Positions 1 to 7,669 of a stretch of DNA of 38,453 bases are shown one piece after another. Both the position numbers and the translations under genes were made by a program. How positions within the stretch are numbered: the first letter of the stretch is position 1; each line of letters opens with the position of its first letter. This stretch comes from Deltaproteobacteria bacterium. GTDB taxonomy: Bacteria; Myxococcota; B64-G9. Location of the stretch: NCBI GenBank assembly GCA_019314375.1, contig JAFCZJ010000029.1, forward strand, positions 1-38,453, written 5' to 3'. The notes beneath the pieces are model-generated. The model had not been told where the DNA came from. It was given only the letters and a program-made list of their open reading frames with translations, and did not search any database.

Positions 1-111
1 ACGACCGACGATTGGACCGCTCTTGCCACCTGCGATGAAGCCTTCGACGCTTGCGTCGGGGCTGGTCGGCCCTTCATCCAGTGCTGCTGCTCAAGAATCG
101 CGAATTTCTAG
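1..111 (+). CDS. Possible C-terminal end of an unidentified protein (5' partial)
   Basis: Frame 1 of the plus strand is open from the window edge to a TAG at 109-111 and reads like genuine protein, with four cysteines in its last half (segments DACVGAG and FIQCCC). Third codon positions are mostly G or C, as in the neighbouring genes. Only 36 residues are visible, so no family can be assigned. It would converge on the minus-strand lipoprotein gene that ends at 186. It could still be chance open frame. Confidence 0.35.
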   Translation, partial: TTDDWTALATCDEAFDACVGAGRPFIQCCCSRIANF

Positions 112-138
112 ATCCCCACCCAGGCAGCCCTTCAAGAC

Positions 139-181
139 CCCCAACTATTCGCCTGGCACCCCGTTGGGCACCCCGTTGGGG
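139..181. repeat. REP-like hairpin repeat, copy 1
   Basis: The 30 bases at 139-168 are identical to 1444-1473. Ends CCCCAAC and GTTGGGG are complementary, giving a 7-bp stem around an asymmetric interior containing GCCTGGC. In this copy a 12-base tail (CACCCCGTTGGG) is duplicated, extending the element to 181. It lies between the stop of the minus-strand lipoprotein gene (186) and the possible plus-strand gene tail (111). Short palindromes at gene ends fit REP-type elements, which are often mobilised by Y1 transposases; no such transposase is in the window. Confidence 0.6.
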
Positions 182-185
182 CAGA

Positions 186-733
186 CTAACCCATGCAGCG
201 GACATAGTCGCCGGAGAGCACGCGCAACTCGTCGATGAAGCAGGAGCCCTCGCCCCACTGCTCCAAATCCAGGCGCAGGACCGGCTGGGCCGGCGGCGCT
301 CCCCCTCCCGGGCTGGAAGTTCCAGCCCATTCATCTGCATGATCTCCGAACCGAAGCCCGCGCCGACCGGCAGCTCCACCACGAGGGGATAGGATCCCTC
401 CTCGCCCTCCACCTCAAGGGTGAAGCGCAGGCCAGCCTCGAGATCGCAGCGGATCATGAAGATCAGGTAATCCGAATATTCGGTGGCGGCCAGCAACACC
501 CCGTCCAGTTCCACCAGAAGGCGGGCCCCCCCGCTGAGTTGGGCTCCATGCTCACCGGCGTGGTAGCTGGTGCTCCGCTCCACCTGTCCCGCCGCAAGCT
601 CCCAGCCACAGGGCACCCCCTCGCACCAGGACTCGAAATCCTCGTGGAAGACCTCCGACTGGCCCCTGTCACAAGGACAGGCCGAAAGCAGCAGCAGACC
701 CGACAGGGCCAGGGGCAAGGTCAACCATCTCAT
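186..733 (-). CDS. Putative lipoprotein, frameshifted
   Basis: The protein starts at ATG 733 with a short signal peptide ending in the lipobox LLSAC, so the mature N-terminal cysteine is at about residue 19. About 145 residues read well, with conserved-looking Cys and Trp pairs (ESWCEGVPCGW). At the run of five C at 301-305 (five G on the coding strand) the good frame is lost. One added G would restore a sensible C-terminus, including RLDLEQWGEGSCFIDELRV and ending in CMG at a TAG at 186-188. The uncorrected frame would instead run on through the hairpin repeat to about 74. Its ATG overlaps the TGA of the upstream barrel gene as ATGA, so translation is probably coupled. The shape (a cysteine-bearing beta-rich domain behind a lipoprotein signal) suggests a small surface or periplasmic domain, but no family is recognised. 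The frameshift could be a sequencing error or a real lesion. Confidence 0.6.
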
Positions 734-1404
734 AATCGGTAGCCCACCTTTATCTCAAACACGGTGGCGGTCAAGCCCGTGTAGTCCAATTCATAGGGAC
801 CCACATCCCGGATCCATTGCAGGGGGAAGGCGATGTGCCCGTGAAGGGTCCAGTCCCCCAGCACCCCGCCCACCACCAGGCCGGGGCGAAATTCCACGAT
901 ACGCCCCATCTCGTTCTCGCCCCGCATGCTCCAGATGAGCCCGCCGCCACCCACCGCTATGCGAATGCCCATCTCGAAATCACCCACATTGTGCCGGCCC
1001 ATGAAGTTGCCTTGCACGAAGGCCATACCCAACAGGCGATGGAACTCGTAGCTCAGTTCGGGGGACAAGTCCGGGTTCAAGCGGATGCCGGAACTGTATC
1101 CGTCTGCGCTTCCCCCACTGTGGATGTGGTAGTCGAATTCGGCACCCAGCACCAGCCAGCCCAGCAATTCGCATTCCACCGTCAGATCGAAGATGGCGCC
1201 GAAGAGCGGCATCTCCATGCCCACAGCCTCGATCTGACGTTGCAGACTGCCCGGCTGGCCCGTGGCGTATGGAAAGAGGGACAAACCCGTGCCCAAGGAA
1301 AGGCGCAGCCCACCAAAGGTGGGCAGGTCTTCACCCGTCGCTTTGGCAGGAAGGCCACCCAGCAACAGGAAACAGATCAGACAGATGGGAGCCGTCGTTC
1401 TCAT
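730..1404 (-). CDS. Probable outer-membrane beta-barrel protein
   Basis: The ATG at 1404 is chosen because it opens directly onto a signal peptide (MRTTAPICLICFLLLGG, cleavage near AKATG). The longer TTG reading from 1449 would add 15 unlikely residues that begin inside the repeat. The 225-residue product is rich in alternating hydrophobic and polar stretches, Gly and aromatic residues, and it ends in EIKVGYRL with an aromatic two residues before the end, as expected for an outer-membrane barrel. About ten strands are plausible. It lies 45 bases after plsY and overlaps the next lipoprotein gene by ATGA. The specific family is not recognised; a small porin-like or autotransporter-type barrel would look alike. 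Confidence 0.6.
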   Translation of the reverse strand: MRTTAPICLICFLLLGGLPAKATGEDLPTFGGLRLSLGTGLSLFPYATGQPGSLQRQIEAVGMEMPLFGAIFDLTVECELLGWLVLGAEFDYHIHSGGSADGYSSGIRLNPDLSPELSYEFHRLLGMAFVQGNFMGRHNVGDFEMGIRIAVGGGGLIWSMRGENEMGRIVEFRPGLVVGGVLGDWTLHGHIAFPLQWIRDVGPYELDYTGLTATVFEIKVGYRL

Positions 1405-1443
1405 GCTGTTCCAGGATAGAACAATCCTCCCTTGCCGTCCACT

Positions 1444-1473
1444 CCCCAACTATTCGCCTGGCACCCCGTTGGG
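1444..1473. repeat. REP-like hairpin repeat, copy 2, forming the 3' end of plsY
   Basis: This copy is identical over 30 bases to 139-168 and in the same orientation. It lies inside the plsY reading frame and supplies its TAG stop (1450-1452) and final seven residues (PNGVPGE). The natural PlsY end around HKGNISRLLKGQEKR lies just before it, so the element seems to have landed at, and replaced, the original stop. The stem is CCCCAAC against GTTGGG. Confidence 0.65.
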
Positions 1474-2052
1474 AGTCCCACTATTTAGCCGTTTTTCTTG
1501 GCCTTTTAGGAGGCGGCTGATGTTGCCTTTGTGGGTGAAGAGGGTTAAGGCGAAGAGGGTTGCTCCGAAGGCTGTGGCTTGGGTGGAGGCTCCGTGGAGG
1601 TGGAGACCGATGGGCATGGCGAGCATCATGGCCAGGGAGCCCGCTGAAGCGTAGCGGCTTGGGAGAGCCACCGCGAACCAGATGGCGCAGGATGAGAGGG
1701 CCACCAGCCAGTCCAGGCCGAGAAAGACGCCCAGGCTGTTGGCGATGCCCTTGCCTCCTTGGAATTTGTGAAAGAGGGGGAAGAGGTTGCCCAGGATCAA
1801 GCTCAGGCAGATCGCGTAGGGTTGCCAAGGGCCTTGGATGAAGGCAGTGGCGGCCAGGGCCACTCCTGCGCCTCTGCCGGCGTCTAAGAGTAGTACGGGG
1901 ATGGCCCAGCGTAGTCCCATGGCGCGCATGACGTTTGATGCCCCGGGATTGCCCGAGCCCGAGGCGCGCAGCTCAGCGCTGCGACCTGCCAAGTGGGCCG
2001 CGGCCAGTGAGAAATTGACCGAGCCCAGCAAATAGGCCGCGATGACGGCCAA
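1450..2052 (-). CDS. plsY: Acyl-phosphate:glycerol-3-phosphate acyltransferase PlsY
   Basis: PlsY is an integral inner-membrane enzyme that transfers an acyl chain from acyl-phosphate to glycerol-3-phosphate, the first step of phospholipid synthesis. The three family motifs are present: SGSGNPGASNV (about residues 31-41), QGGKGIA (about 98-104) and the late HKGNI (about 173-177). Several hydrophobic segments fit the usual seven-helix topology and the ~200-residue length. There is no ATG. TTG 2052 leaves only a short lead before AYLLGS, whereas an in-frame CTG at 2076 overlaps the TGA of the upstream peptidase gene as CTGA and has a GGAG ten bases before it, so translation may begin there. The last seven codons and stop come from the REP-like repeat. 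It lies in an operon behind the M16 peptidase. Confidence 0.9.
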   Translation of the reverse strand: MAVIAAYLLGSVNFSLAAAHLAGRSAELRASGSGNPGASNVMRAMGLRWAIPVLLLDAGRGAGVALAATAFIQGPWQPYAICLSLILGNLFPLFHKFQGGKGIANSLGVFLGLDWLVALSSCAIWFAVALPSRYASAGSLAMMLAMPIGLHLHGASTQATAFGATLFALTLFTHKGNISRLLKGQEKRLNSGTPNGVPGE

Positions 2053-2072
2053 GGAGCTTGTCAGGACGGGAT

Positions 2073-4943
2073 TCAGGGTTTTGCGTCTCCGGCGGGCTTC
2101 TTTTCTGCCTCGGCTTCAGGCTTTCGATCCTCGTCGGCTGTGGCTTCCAGATAATCCACCTTGACCATCTTGCCGAAATCGCCAAGCTGAGAAGCCACCT
2201 CGGCGGCCTTGCCCACGACCACAATGGCCATATTCTCCGGGTCTAAGTGCTTGGCTAAAGCCGCGTTGACCTCCGCCAAACTGGGTTTCACGAGTCTCTT
2301 TCGGTAGTTTTTCACCCGATCGGGCCCGAAGCCGTAAAAAACCGCGTCCAGGATGGCGTCACCCATGGCTCCAGGCGGTTGCAGCTTGACCGGATACGAG
2401 CCCGCCATGGCATTTTTGGCCTTGAGCAGCTCTTCTTCGGTCACGCCGTCCTTGCGGATGAGCTTGATTTCATCCAGCAACATCTTCAAGGTCTCGCCTG
2501 TCTCCGAGTTGCGAGTAAAGGTGTAGGCACCAATGGAGCCCGGCTCCAGTCCAGTGGAAACCCAGGAGCCCACGCCGTAGGTCTTGCCCCCTTTGGAGCG
2601 GATGCTCTTCATCATGCGCGAGGAGAACCCGCCACCGCCCAAAATCCAGTTGCCCAGCTTCAGGGAAAAATAGTCCGGATCCTTCAAGGCGATGCCTGCG
2701 TGACCCACAAACATGGTGGATTGGGTCAAATCCGGCTTGTCCACAAATCGCAACTTGCGGGCATCCTGCTTGCCTGGAGTCGCCGGCCAAGCAGGGACCT
2801 GGCCTTGGGCCTTCCAGGAGGCAAAGCTTTTTTCCAAATCCGCCAATACGGCTTTCGGGTCCACGTCGCCCGTCACCGCGATGATGCCACCATCAGGCCT
2901 GAAAGCAGCCTGATAAGCTTGCCGCAGGCCTTGGCTGTCCACGGCCTTGAGGCTGGCCAAGGTGGTCGGCCGGCCACGAGGGTGTCCATATCCGTAAATC
3001 AAGTAGTTCAGATGTTCTCGTGCCAAAGCGGTTGGCTGGTCGCGCAGCTTGCGCACCCCACCCTCGTACTGCGGTCGAATCTTGGCCAATTCCTCATCAG
3101 GAAAGCCGGGGTGCAAAAGCACGTCGGCGAAGAGATCCAATCCTTGGGTCCAATCAGCAGCCAGATATTGGCCAAAAAGGCCATAGCGTTCATCATCGGC
3201 ATAGCCGGTCAACTGCGCGCCCAAACCGTCCACCGCCGCGGCGATCTGATCTGCCGTTCGCCTGGTCGTGCCCTGGGTAATCATGCCGGCCAGAAGCTCC
3301 GCCAATCCCGACTTGCCCTTCGGATCGAACTGCTTGCCACCACGGATTACGTAGTCGATATAGACCACCGGTTGCTCATGCCGCTCGATGACCAGCAGGG
3401 TCAATCCGTTAGCCAGTTTTTTCTGGGTCACCTTGGGAATCTGGATCGCCGCATCCGGCGGAATGCCAAGCTTGGTGAAGCGTTCGGCCGTGGGCCATGT
3501 GGCCAAATCGAGCTTGTCATTGGCCTTGGATTCAGCCTTGGCCTTGGCCTCGGGCTTGGCCTGGCCGCCCTCCGGCGGCAACAGGACCGCAAGGGTTAGA
3601 TTGTCTTGCTTAAGATACTCAGCCACGACCCGCTTTACGTCCTCGGCCCCGATTTTGGCATAAGGATCAGCGCCCTCCAGAAAGGCCTTGTAGTCACCTT
3701 CCACCAACTCCGCATCGCCGATCTCGAATCCAAGACGCTGCATGGAGGTCAGCTTGAACTGGTATTCGGCGGTCAGCTGTTTTTTGGCCTTGGTCAGTTC
3801 GGCTGCCTTTGGGCCCTCTTTCCCCAGCTTGGCCACCTCGGCCAACAAGGCCGCTTCGACTAGTTCCGGCTTGTGTTTGGGCAGAAAGCCCGCGAAGATC
3901 AGAAACAAACCTGGGTCTCGCATGCGCTGATTCCAGGAGCCCGAGAAAACAGCCAGGCGCTTCTGACGCACCAGGGCCTGATGCAATCTGGAGCTCTTTC
4001 CCGAAGACAACATGCGATGGATGACTTCCAAGACCGCCATATCTGGATGGCGAGCCTCGGGCGTTTTGAAACCGCCGATGATGATGGGCAACTGGGTGGG
4101 CATGCGCAGGACTTCCCTCCGCATGCTTGTTTGAGGGGGCTCACGAAGCGTGGGTTCGCCCGCGGTCTTTCGCGCGGGCAGCACACCGAAGTGCTCTTTG
4201 GCCATGCCCATGACTTTTTCAAAGTTGGTATCGCCCACCACGATGAGCACTGCGTTGTTGGGGGCGTAATAACTATCGTAAAAAGCCTTGAGTTCCTTCA
4301 GGCCCAATCCGTCCAGATCTTCGATGGAGCCGCCTGGGGTCCAGTTATAAGGGTGCTTGGTGAAGGCCATCTCACGGAACTTGTTGAACAAAGCACCGAC
4401 AGGGTCATTTTGAAAACGCATGCGAAGCTCTTCCTTGACCACCTCCCGTTCCTTCAAAAAGTGGCTTTCGTCAAGCTTCAAACGACCCATGCGCTCGGCT
4501 TCCAATTCCATGACCAGGCTCAAGTGGTCCGCGGGAACCGTATCGAAGTAGGCCGTGACGTCCTCGCTGGTGAAAGCGTTTTCCTGGCCGCCCACCGAAT
4601 CCACGATGCGGGCGTGTTCCTCAGGGCCCACGTTCGCGGAACCCTTGAACATCATATGTTCCAGGAGGTGCGCCAGGCCGCGGATGCCCACCTTCTCGTT
4701 GCGACTGCCCACCCGATACCAAACCTGCAAGGTCACCACGGGCGCGGAATGATCCTCCAAGACCAGAACCTTGAGCCCATTATCCAGTTTGCCCTCAGTA
4801 ATCCGCACCTTGCTGCTCCCTTCTGCAACAGTCCCCTTCGTGCCCAGATCCACGCCCTGGCCCTGATGCGCGCAAGCGCCCAAGTACAAAGCAAAGCCTG
4901 CCAGCAAAACGGGAATGCCTCTAAGAATTAACTTTCTTTTCAT
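2073..4943 (-). CDS. M16 family zinc metallopeptidase, tandem-domain lipoprotein
   Basis: The ATG at 4943 has AAAGGA eight bases upstream and opens a lipoprotein signal with lipobox LGAC (Cys24). The longer frame from 4994 adds 17 residues before it. The product is about 956 residues with two pitrilysin-type halves. The N-terminal half carries the inverted zinc motif HLLEH (residues 92-96) and the downstream acidic helix ELEAERM that supplies the third ligand. The C-terminal half (from about residue 500) has the same fold signatures, such as GLAELLAGMITQGTT, but no HxxEH, so it should be the non-catalytic partner that closes the chamber. A short Lys/Ala/Glu linker joins the halves and a charged tail ends the protein. 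Such periplasmic, membrane-anchored enzymes degrade peptides; the substrate is unknown. It is the first gene of the minus-strand operon with plsY. Confidence 0.92.
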   Translation of the reverse strand: MKRKLILRGIPVLLAGFALYLGACAHQGQGVDLGTKGTVAEGSSKVRITEGKLDNGLKVLVLEDHSAPVVTLQVWYRVGSRNEKVGIRGLAHLLEHMMFKGSANVGPEEHARIVDSVGGQENAFTSEDVTAYFDTVPADHLSLVMELEAERMGRLKLDESHFLKEREVVKEELRMRFQNDPVGALFNKFREMAFTKHPYNWTPGGSIEDLDGLGLKELKAFYDSYYAPNNAVLIVVGDTNFEKVMGMAKEHFGVLPARKTAGEPTLREPPQTSMRREVLRMPTQLPIIIGGFKTPEARHPDMAVLEVIHRMLSSGKSSRLHQALVRQKRLAVFSGSWNQRMRDPGLFLIFAGFLPKHKPELVEAALLAEVAKLGKEGPKAAELTKAKKQLTAEYQFKLTSMQRLGFEIGDAELVEGDYKAFLEGADPYAKIGAEDVKRVVAEYLKQDNLTLAVLLPPEGGQAKPEAKAKAESKANDKLDLATWPTAERFTKLGIPPDAAIQIPKVTQKKLANGLTLLVIERHEQPVVYIDYVIRGGKQFDPKGKSGLAELLAGMITQGTTRRTADQIAAAVDGLGAQLTGYADDERYGLFGQYLAADWTQGLDLFADVLLHPGFPDEELAKIRPQYEGGVRKLRDQPTALAREHLNYLIYGYGHPRGRPTTLASLKAVDSQGLRQAYQAAFRPDGGIIAVTGDVDPKAVLADLEKSFASWKAQGQVPAWPATPGKQDARKLRFVDKPDLTQSTMFVGHAGIALKDPDYFSLKLGNWILGGGGFSSRMMKSIRSKGGKTYGVGSWVSTGLEPGSIGAYTFTRNSETGETLKMLLDEIKLIRKDGVTEEELLKAKNAMAGSYPVKLQPPGAMGDAILDAVFYGFGPDRVKNYRKRLVKPSLAEVNAALAKHLDPENMAIVVVGKAAEVASQLGDFGKMVKVDYLEATADEDRKPEAEAEKKPAGDAKP

Positions 4944-5017
4944 GGGTTTGGTCCTTTCGCTGCGGAGAAGCCTAGCATCCTTGAACCTGCTCAATCAACG
5001 CAAGCATTCAATCATCC

Positions 5018-5047
5018 TTGCCAAGCCAATCAATCAGGTCATACCAT
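5018..5047 (+). promoter_or_regulatory. Possible sigma-70 promoter for the 5092 lipoprotein gene
   Basis: TTGCCA (5018-5023) and TACCAT (5042-5047) are separated by 18 bases in the 148-base divergent gap, 44 bases ahead of the ATG. Match is five of six and four of six to consensus. The divergent M16 gene must also have its promoter in this gap, but I see no clear one. Confidence 0.35.
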
Positions 5048-5091
5048 GTCCACGCTGACGCGATTCGTCAACCCAAGGCCCAGGAGCCAAC

Positions 5092-7023
5092 ATGTCAAGA
5101 CCTCATTCAATGCGCCAAACCCTGATCGTTTGGCCTTTAGTCATATTGGCCGGATTCGGTCTTGCCTTATTCAACTGCTCCGATGACGACAAGAAGCCGA
5201 AAGAAGACACCTTGGTTAAGGCCCCAAAGGGTCCGGTCTTGCCGCCCCAAAGGATAGAGGCACCCCAGGATGTTCTTTTCTATGCCCTCATGGGCAATCC
5301 CCTGAATTTCGTCAAGCGATTAGAGGATCTGGCGAAGCAGACGGCCATGGTGCCGCCAGGGGCCCTTCTCGCCAAGCTCAATCAGGGACTTCTGAGCATG
5401 GGATTGAAGGACCCCCGGGCCGTCGAACTGTATCGGCCCGCAGGGATGGTGGTGCTCAACCCCCGCAAATTCAAGGTGCCCATGGTCATGGCCCTTTCGG
5501 TCAAATCCGAGCAAGCCATGCTGGATTCTCTAAAACCTGTCTGGACACACAAAGGAGCAAAAGAAGGAATCCACGAGTTCATCCGGCACGGCGTGAATAC
5601 CTACGACGTGTTCAAAGGAGGGGCCAAGGCCTCAAGTGCCCAAGAACCCGAAAGCATGTTTTTGCGTTTTTCCAAGCGGGTGGTTTTTCTTTCGGTTGAA
5701 CGCCCTGCCTTGCTCCTGGGTGGTCCCCTGCTTGAGGCCCAGTTGTCGGCGGGCGTGCCGGCCGATGGTCTGCAGATGGCTCTATTTGTGGACAAGACCC
5801 GCCGGGCTTATGGCATGGAATTGGCCGCCCTGCCCTTGTTGGCAAAAAGGCACTTCGAGTCGGAGATCTTGCAGCAGACCCAGGCCGGTAATGCCAAGGG
5901 CAGCTTGTGGATGATCGGCTGGATGATTGACAAGGCAGCGGCCCTGGTACAGCAAACCAGCCACTTGGCCGCGGCGGTGGATTTGCGAAAAAGCGAAGCC
6001 CGCCTGATGCTGGCCCTGGAACCCGAACCCGACTCCGTCATCTCACATTTCCTCAAAGCGCAAACGAAGCAACGATTGCGTCTGGACAGGGGACTTCCCC
6101 CCGAAGGATTTTTGGCTCTTGCGTTCAATGTGCAGTGGGATTCTGTCAAAAAAGACATGGTGTCTTTCGCCGGGGAAGCCAGAAAGCAGTTTGCCGGCGA
6201 AGAAGCCGACGAGGCCTTTCTTGAACTCGCCCGACAGATGATCGAGGTGCTCGGGGACGAGATGGCCATCATCGAGGACATCGATCCAAAAAATGGCCTA
6301 ACGATGGTGCAATTGATGAGTGTGCGTGATGAGGTCCAAGCCAAAGCGGTTTTTGCCGAGGCCATGCTACTGGGCGGCAAGCTCCTGGTCGAAATGGACC
6401 CCCAAGTGTCCATGGGTGCCAGGCTCGAAGGACCCACGCCTCTTGCTGCCCACGATGGTGTAGAGCTCACGCGTTATGCCGTTCGCTTCGCCACCGATTC
6501 CCTGCCTCCCGCCCAGGCTCAGGTCATCAAGCAGATGTATGGCGGTGACCGCATCTCATTCGTCTTGGGCTTTGTCGACAAAACCCTGGTCTTGGCCATG
6601 GGCGCAAATGCACAAGCTCAGGCCCAGGCCGCCATCGATCGCCTGCGAGGGAAACAACCCGGTTTGGACCAGTCCCAACGCATGCGTTTGGCGGCTGGCG
6701 ATATGGGCGCGGGTGCTTCAGGATATGTTCTATTGTCCGTGGCTGAGTCCATTACTTCTTCTGTTCGCTCCACGCTGATAGCCATGGGCCCCAAAGCGCC
6801 CAAACTCAATTTGCCTGAGAGCAAAAGCGCTTTTTTCATGCGTATGGATACCAAGGAAGGCCGCCTGCAAACTGCGCTCCGACTGCCGGCCCAACACCTT
6901 TGGGAAATCGGTCTTGTCTTTCAGAAGTTAGCGGAACTTTCAGTGGCCGGCGCGGGAGAAGCGACAACTAATCATCAGGCGCCGAAACCTGTTCAGCCTC
7001 AGTCTGCGGTTCCAAACCCGTGA
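5092..7023 (+). CDS. Unrecognised large lipoprotein-like protein
   Basis: The ATG at 5092 is preceded by AGGAG at five bases spacing. A hydrophobic signal (LIVWPLVILAGFGLALF) ends at a cysteine, FNCSDDDKK, so it is probably lipid-anchored, though the residues before Cys are not a textbook lipobox. The acidic DDDKK after Cys would favour inner-membrane retention if the usual rule holds. The remaining ~610 residues look like a soluble alpha/beta repeat protein: the region around DVLFYALMGNPLNFVKRL recurs weakly later (DRISFVLGFVDKTLVLAMG), suggesting two related halves. No catalytic motif is evident. It is divergent from the M16 peptidase and its 3' end overlaps the convergent gene at 6968 by 56 bases. 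Confidence 0.75.
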   Translation: MSRPHSMRQTLIVWPLVILAGFGLALFNCSDDDKKPKEDTLVKAPKGPVLPPQRIEAPQDVLFYALMGNPLNFVKRLEDLAKQTAMVPPGALLAKLNQGLLSMGLKDPRAVELYRPAGMVVLNPRKFKVPMVMALSVKSEQAMLDSLKPVWTHKGAKEGIHEFIRHGVNTYDVFKGGAKASSAQEPESMFLRFSKRVVFLSVERPALLLGGPLLEAQLSAGVPADGLQMALFVDKTRRAYGMELAALPLLAKRHFESEILQQTQAGNAKGSLWMIGWMIDKAAALVQQTSHLAAAVDLRKSEARLMLALEPEPDSVISHFLKAQTKQRLRLDRGLPPEGFLALAFNVQWDSVKKDMVSFAGEARKQFAGEEADEAFLELARQMIEVLGDEMAIIEDIDPKNGLTMVQLMSVRDEVQAKAVFAEAMLLGGKLLVEMDPQVSMGARLEGPTPLAAHDGVELTRYAVRFATDSLPPAQAQVIKQMYGGDRISFVLGFVDKTLVLAMGANAQAQAQAAIDRLRGKQPGLDQSQRMRLAAGDMGAGASGYVLLSVAESITSSVRSTLIAMGPKAPKLNLPESKSAFFMRMDTKEGRLQTALRLPAQHLWEIGLVFQKLAELSVAGAGEATTNHQAPKPVQPQSAVPNP

Positions 7024-7660
7024 AGGATTCCAAATCCCCGAACACTTTTTCGACCGGCACCCGTTCGCGGTAGCGATCGGTGAATCGGAAAGTCAGGGCC
7101 CTGAGTCGGGCAAGCAACTTTTCCCGAGAGGGCAAAGCATCCCGCCGAGAGCGTTCCACACTGGCTCTGATCAGAGCCTGAGCTGCCCTTGCGTGCAGGA
7201 TGGTGGCGGCCGGAGAAAAAACCAGACGATCGCTTAGTGGCATGAGCCTGGCCTCCAGGAGGTCACCTTTCTCCAGACCGGCCAGGTGCCGCCGTTCGCT
7301 CACTTGCAGTTCTTCCAGACTGAACAAATCGACCAACAAAAGTCCATGCTCCTCGATGCGCAATATGGCAAAGAGAGAATGCAGGTTGGCCGCCAGACGC
7401 GCGCATTCCTCTCGCTGTGCCTGATCCCGCCCGGGCCTTGATGCGAAGATCTGCAAGGGGGTGTCCGGACCGCCATCCATCGGCCGATCATAAATATACC
7501 AATTGAGAAAGCAGCTCGTCAGCTTTTCGTAGGAAGGATCATCCTCTCGCACATCGCTGACCTGCTCGAAGAACTCCTGTCGGGCCTGTCGCACCTGGTC
7601 GGTGTGGGCGCCATCCGCAAATTCCTCTAAGATTTGGTCAAACATGGAATTGGGGTCCAT
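6968..7660 (-). CDS. Conserved-looking hypothetical protein
   Basis: ATG 7660 has GAGGAG five bases upstream; that ribosome site includes the TGA of pyrC (7670-7672), which argues for co-translation. The 230-residue product is acidic and soluble with no signal or membrane segment. Recognisable stretches are an early block with FLNWYIYDRPMDGG, a middle block IEEHGLLLVDLFSLEELQV and an ending with RFTDRYRERVPVEKVFGDL. This arrangement resembles uncharacterised deltaproteobacterial proteins, but I cannot name a family. The gene is last in the long operon, and its final 56 bases overlap the plus-strand lipoprotein gene tail to tail. Confidence 0.8.
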   Translation of the reverse strand: MDPNSMFDQILEEFADGAHTDQVRQARQEFFEQVSDVREDDPSYEKLTSCFLNWYIYDRPMDGGPDTPLQIFASRPGRDQAQREECARLAANLHSLFAILRIEEHGLLLVDLFSLEELQVSERRHLAGLEKGDLLEARLMPLSDRLVFSPAATILHARAAQALIRASVERSRRDALPSREKLLARLRALTFRFTDRYRERVPVEKVFGDLESFTGLEPQTEAEQVSAPDD

Positions 7661-7669
7661 GGGATCTCC

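Noticed and set aside
2379-4931. Two plus-strand frames of 406 and 352 residues opposite the M16 peptidase
   Set aside because: They have no recognisable motif and their openness follows from codon use in the minus-strand gene, whose zinc motif and lipobox are clear.
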